Source: Clostridiales bacterium
GTDB lineage: Bacteria > Bacillota > Clostridia > Lachnospirales > Lachnospiraceae
Reading direction: 5' to 3'
Length of the DNA: 5,969 bases
Assembly: GCA_021204765.1 (NCBI GenBank)
Contig: JAJPYU010000273.1
Span: 1 to 5,969 of the forward strand
Made by a program: the position numbers and the translations under genes
The notes under the pieces: model-generated
Seen by the model: only the letters and a program-made list of their open reading frames with translations
Database searches by the model: none
What the model was told of the DNA's origin: nothing
Part shown: in pieces, positions 5,915 to 5,969 of the stretch
Numbering within the stretch: the first letter of the stretch is position 1
Layout of the letters: every line of letters begins with the position of its first letter

Positions 5915-5969
5915 GGTAGTGTAAAAAATTTTGTGTAAACCCTTTGGATTGATGAAAAAATCTTAGGTT
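5915..5969. mobile_element. Possible terminus of an IS256-family-like insertion sequence (edge of window)
   Basis: The 89 bases after the last gene contain no ORF of note and no stem plus T-tract terminator. From 5915 the sequence GGTAGTGTAAAAAATTTT followed by GTGTAAACCC has the look of the GTGTAAA-rich terminal repeats I associate with IS256-type elements. GTGTAAA occurs twice, 14 bp apart (5919 and 5933), around AAAATTTT. The element, if real, would continue past the right edge. No transposase is visible, so this rests on sequence resemblance alone. Confidence 0.22.

Noticed and set aside
5881..5969. Promoter or terminator in the tail after the last gene
   Set aside because: TTGATT and TTGGCA have no well-spaced -10 partner, and no stem followed by a T-tract is visible.

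Overview
The window carries part of a Gram-positive surface-pilus locus, all on the + strand. It holds sortase substrates with LPXTG-type anchors, two different sortases, and a backbone pilin built from isopeptide-forming domains. The moderate GC content, strong purine-rich ribosome binding sites and the style of the pilin and sortase proteins point to a Clostridia-type Firmicute, most likely a Lachnospiraceae-like gut commensal. That placement is an inference from protein style; no taxonomic marker gene is present.

Layout. (1) 2-1162: the C-terminal part of a large secreted protein with a fibro-slime domain, a probable isopeptide/Cna-type domain and an LPLTG anchor; its start lies off the left edge. 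(2) 1210-3228: major pilin subunit with signal peptide, several pilin domains and an LPGSG anchor. (3) 3262-4164: class C (pilin-polymerising) sortase. Gaps of 47 and 33 nt with ribosome binding sites suggest these three are co-transcribed. (4) 4165-4475: a 311-nt gene-free stretch dense with structure: two 49-bp direct repeats (47/49 identical) enclosing 148 bp, interleaved inverted repeats, an 11-bp AT-rich hairpin and a GC-rich hairpin beside the next ribosome binding site. (5) 4476-5222: a small LPQTG-anchored pilin-like protein, probably a basal or minor subunit. (6) 5215-5880: a second sortase of class D-like type, overlapping the previous gene by 8 nt. (7) 5881-5969: an AT-rich non-coding tail with no clear terminator; it may contain the end of an insertion sequence.

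Likely joint function: the class C sortase links the 672-aa pilin into a fibre, the fibro-slime protein could sit at the tip as an adhesin, and the 248-aa LPQTG protein with its coupled sortase could attach the fibre to the cell wall. The three substrates carry three different sorting motifs (LPLTG, LPGSG, LPQTG), which fits a division of labour between the two sortases but does not prove it.

The pilus genes are recognisable family members. The least explained part of the window is the repeat-rich gap that splits the locus into two modules. It looks like a dispersed intergenic repeat or a structured RNA/DNA regulatory element, and a genome-wide search would be needed to decide.
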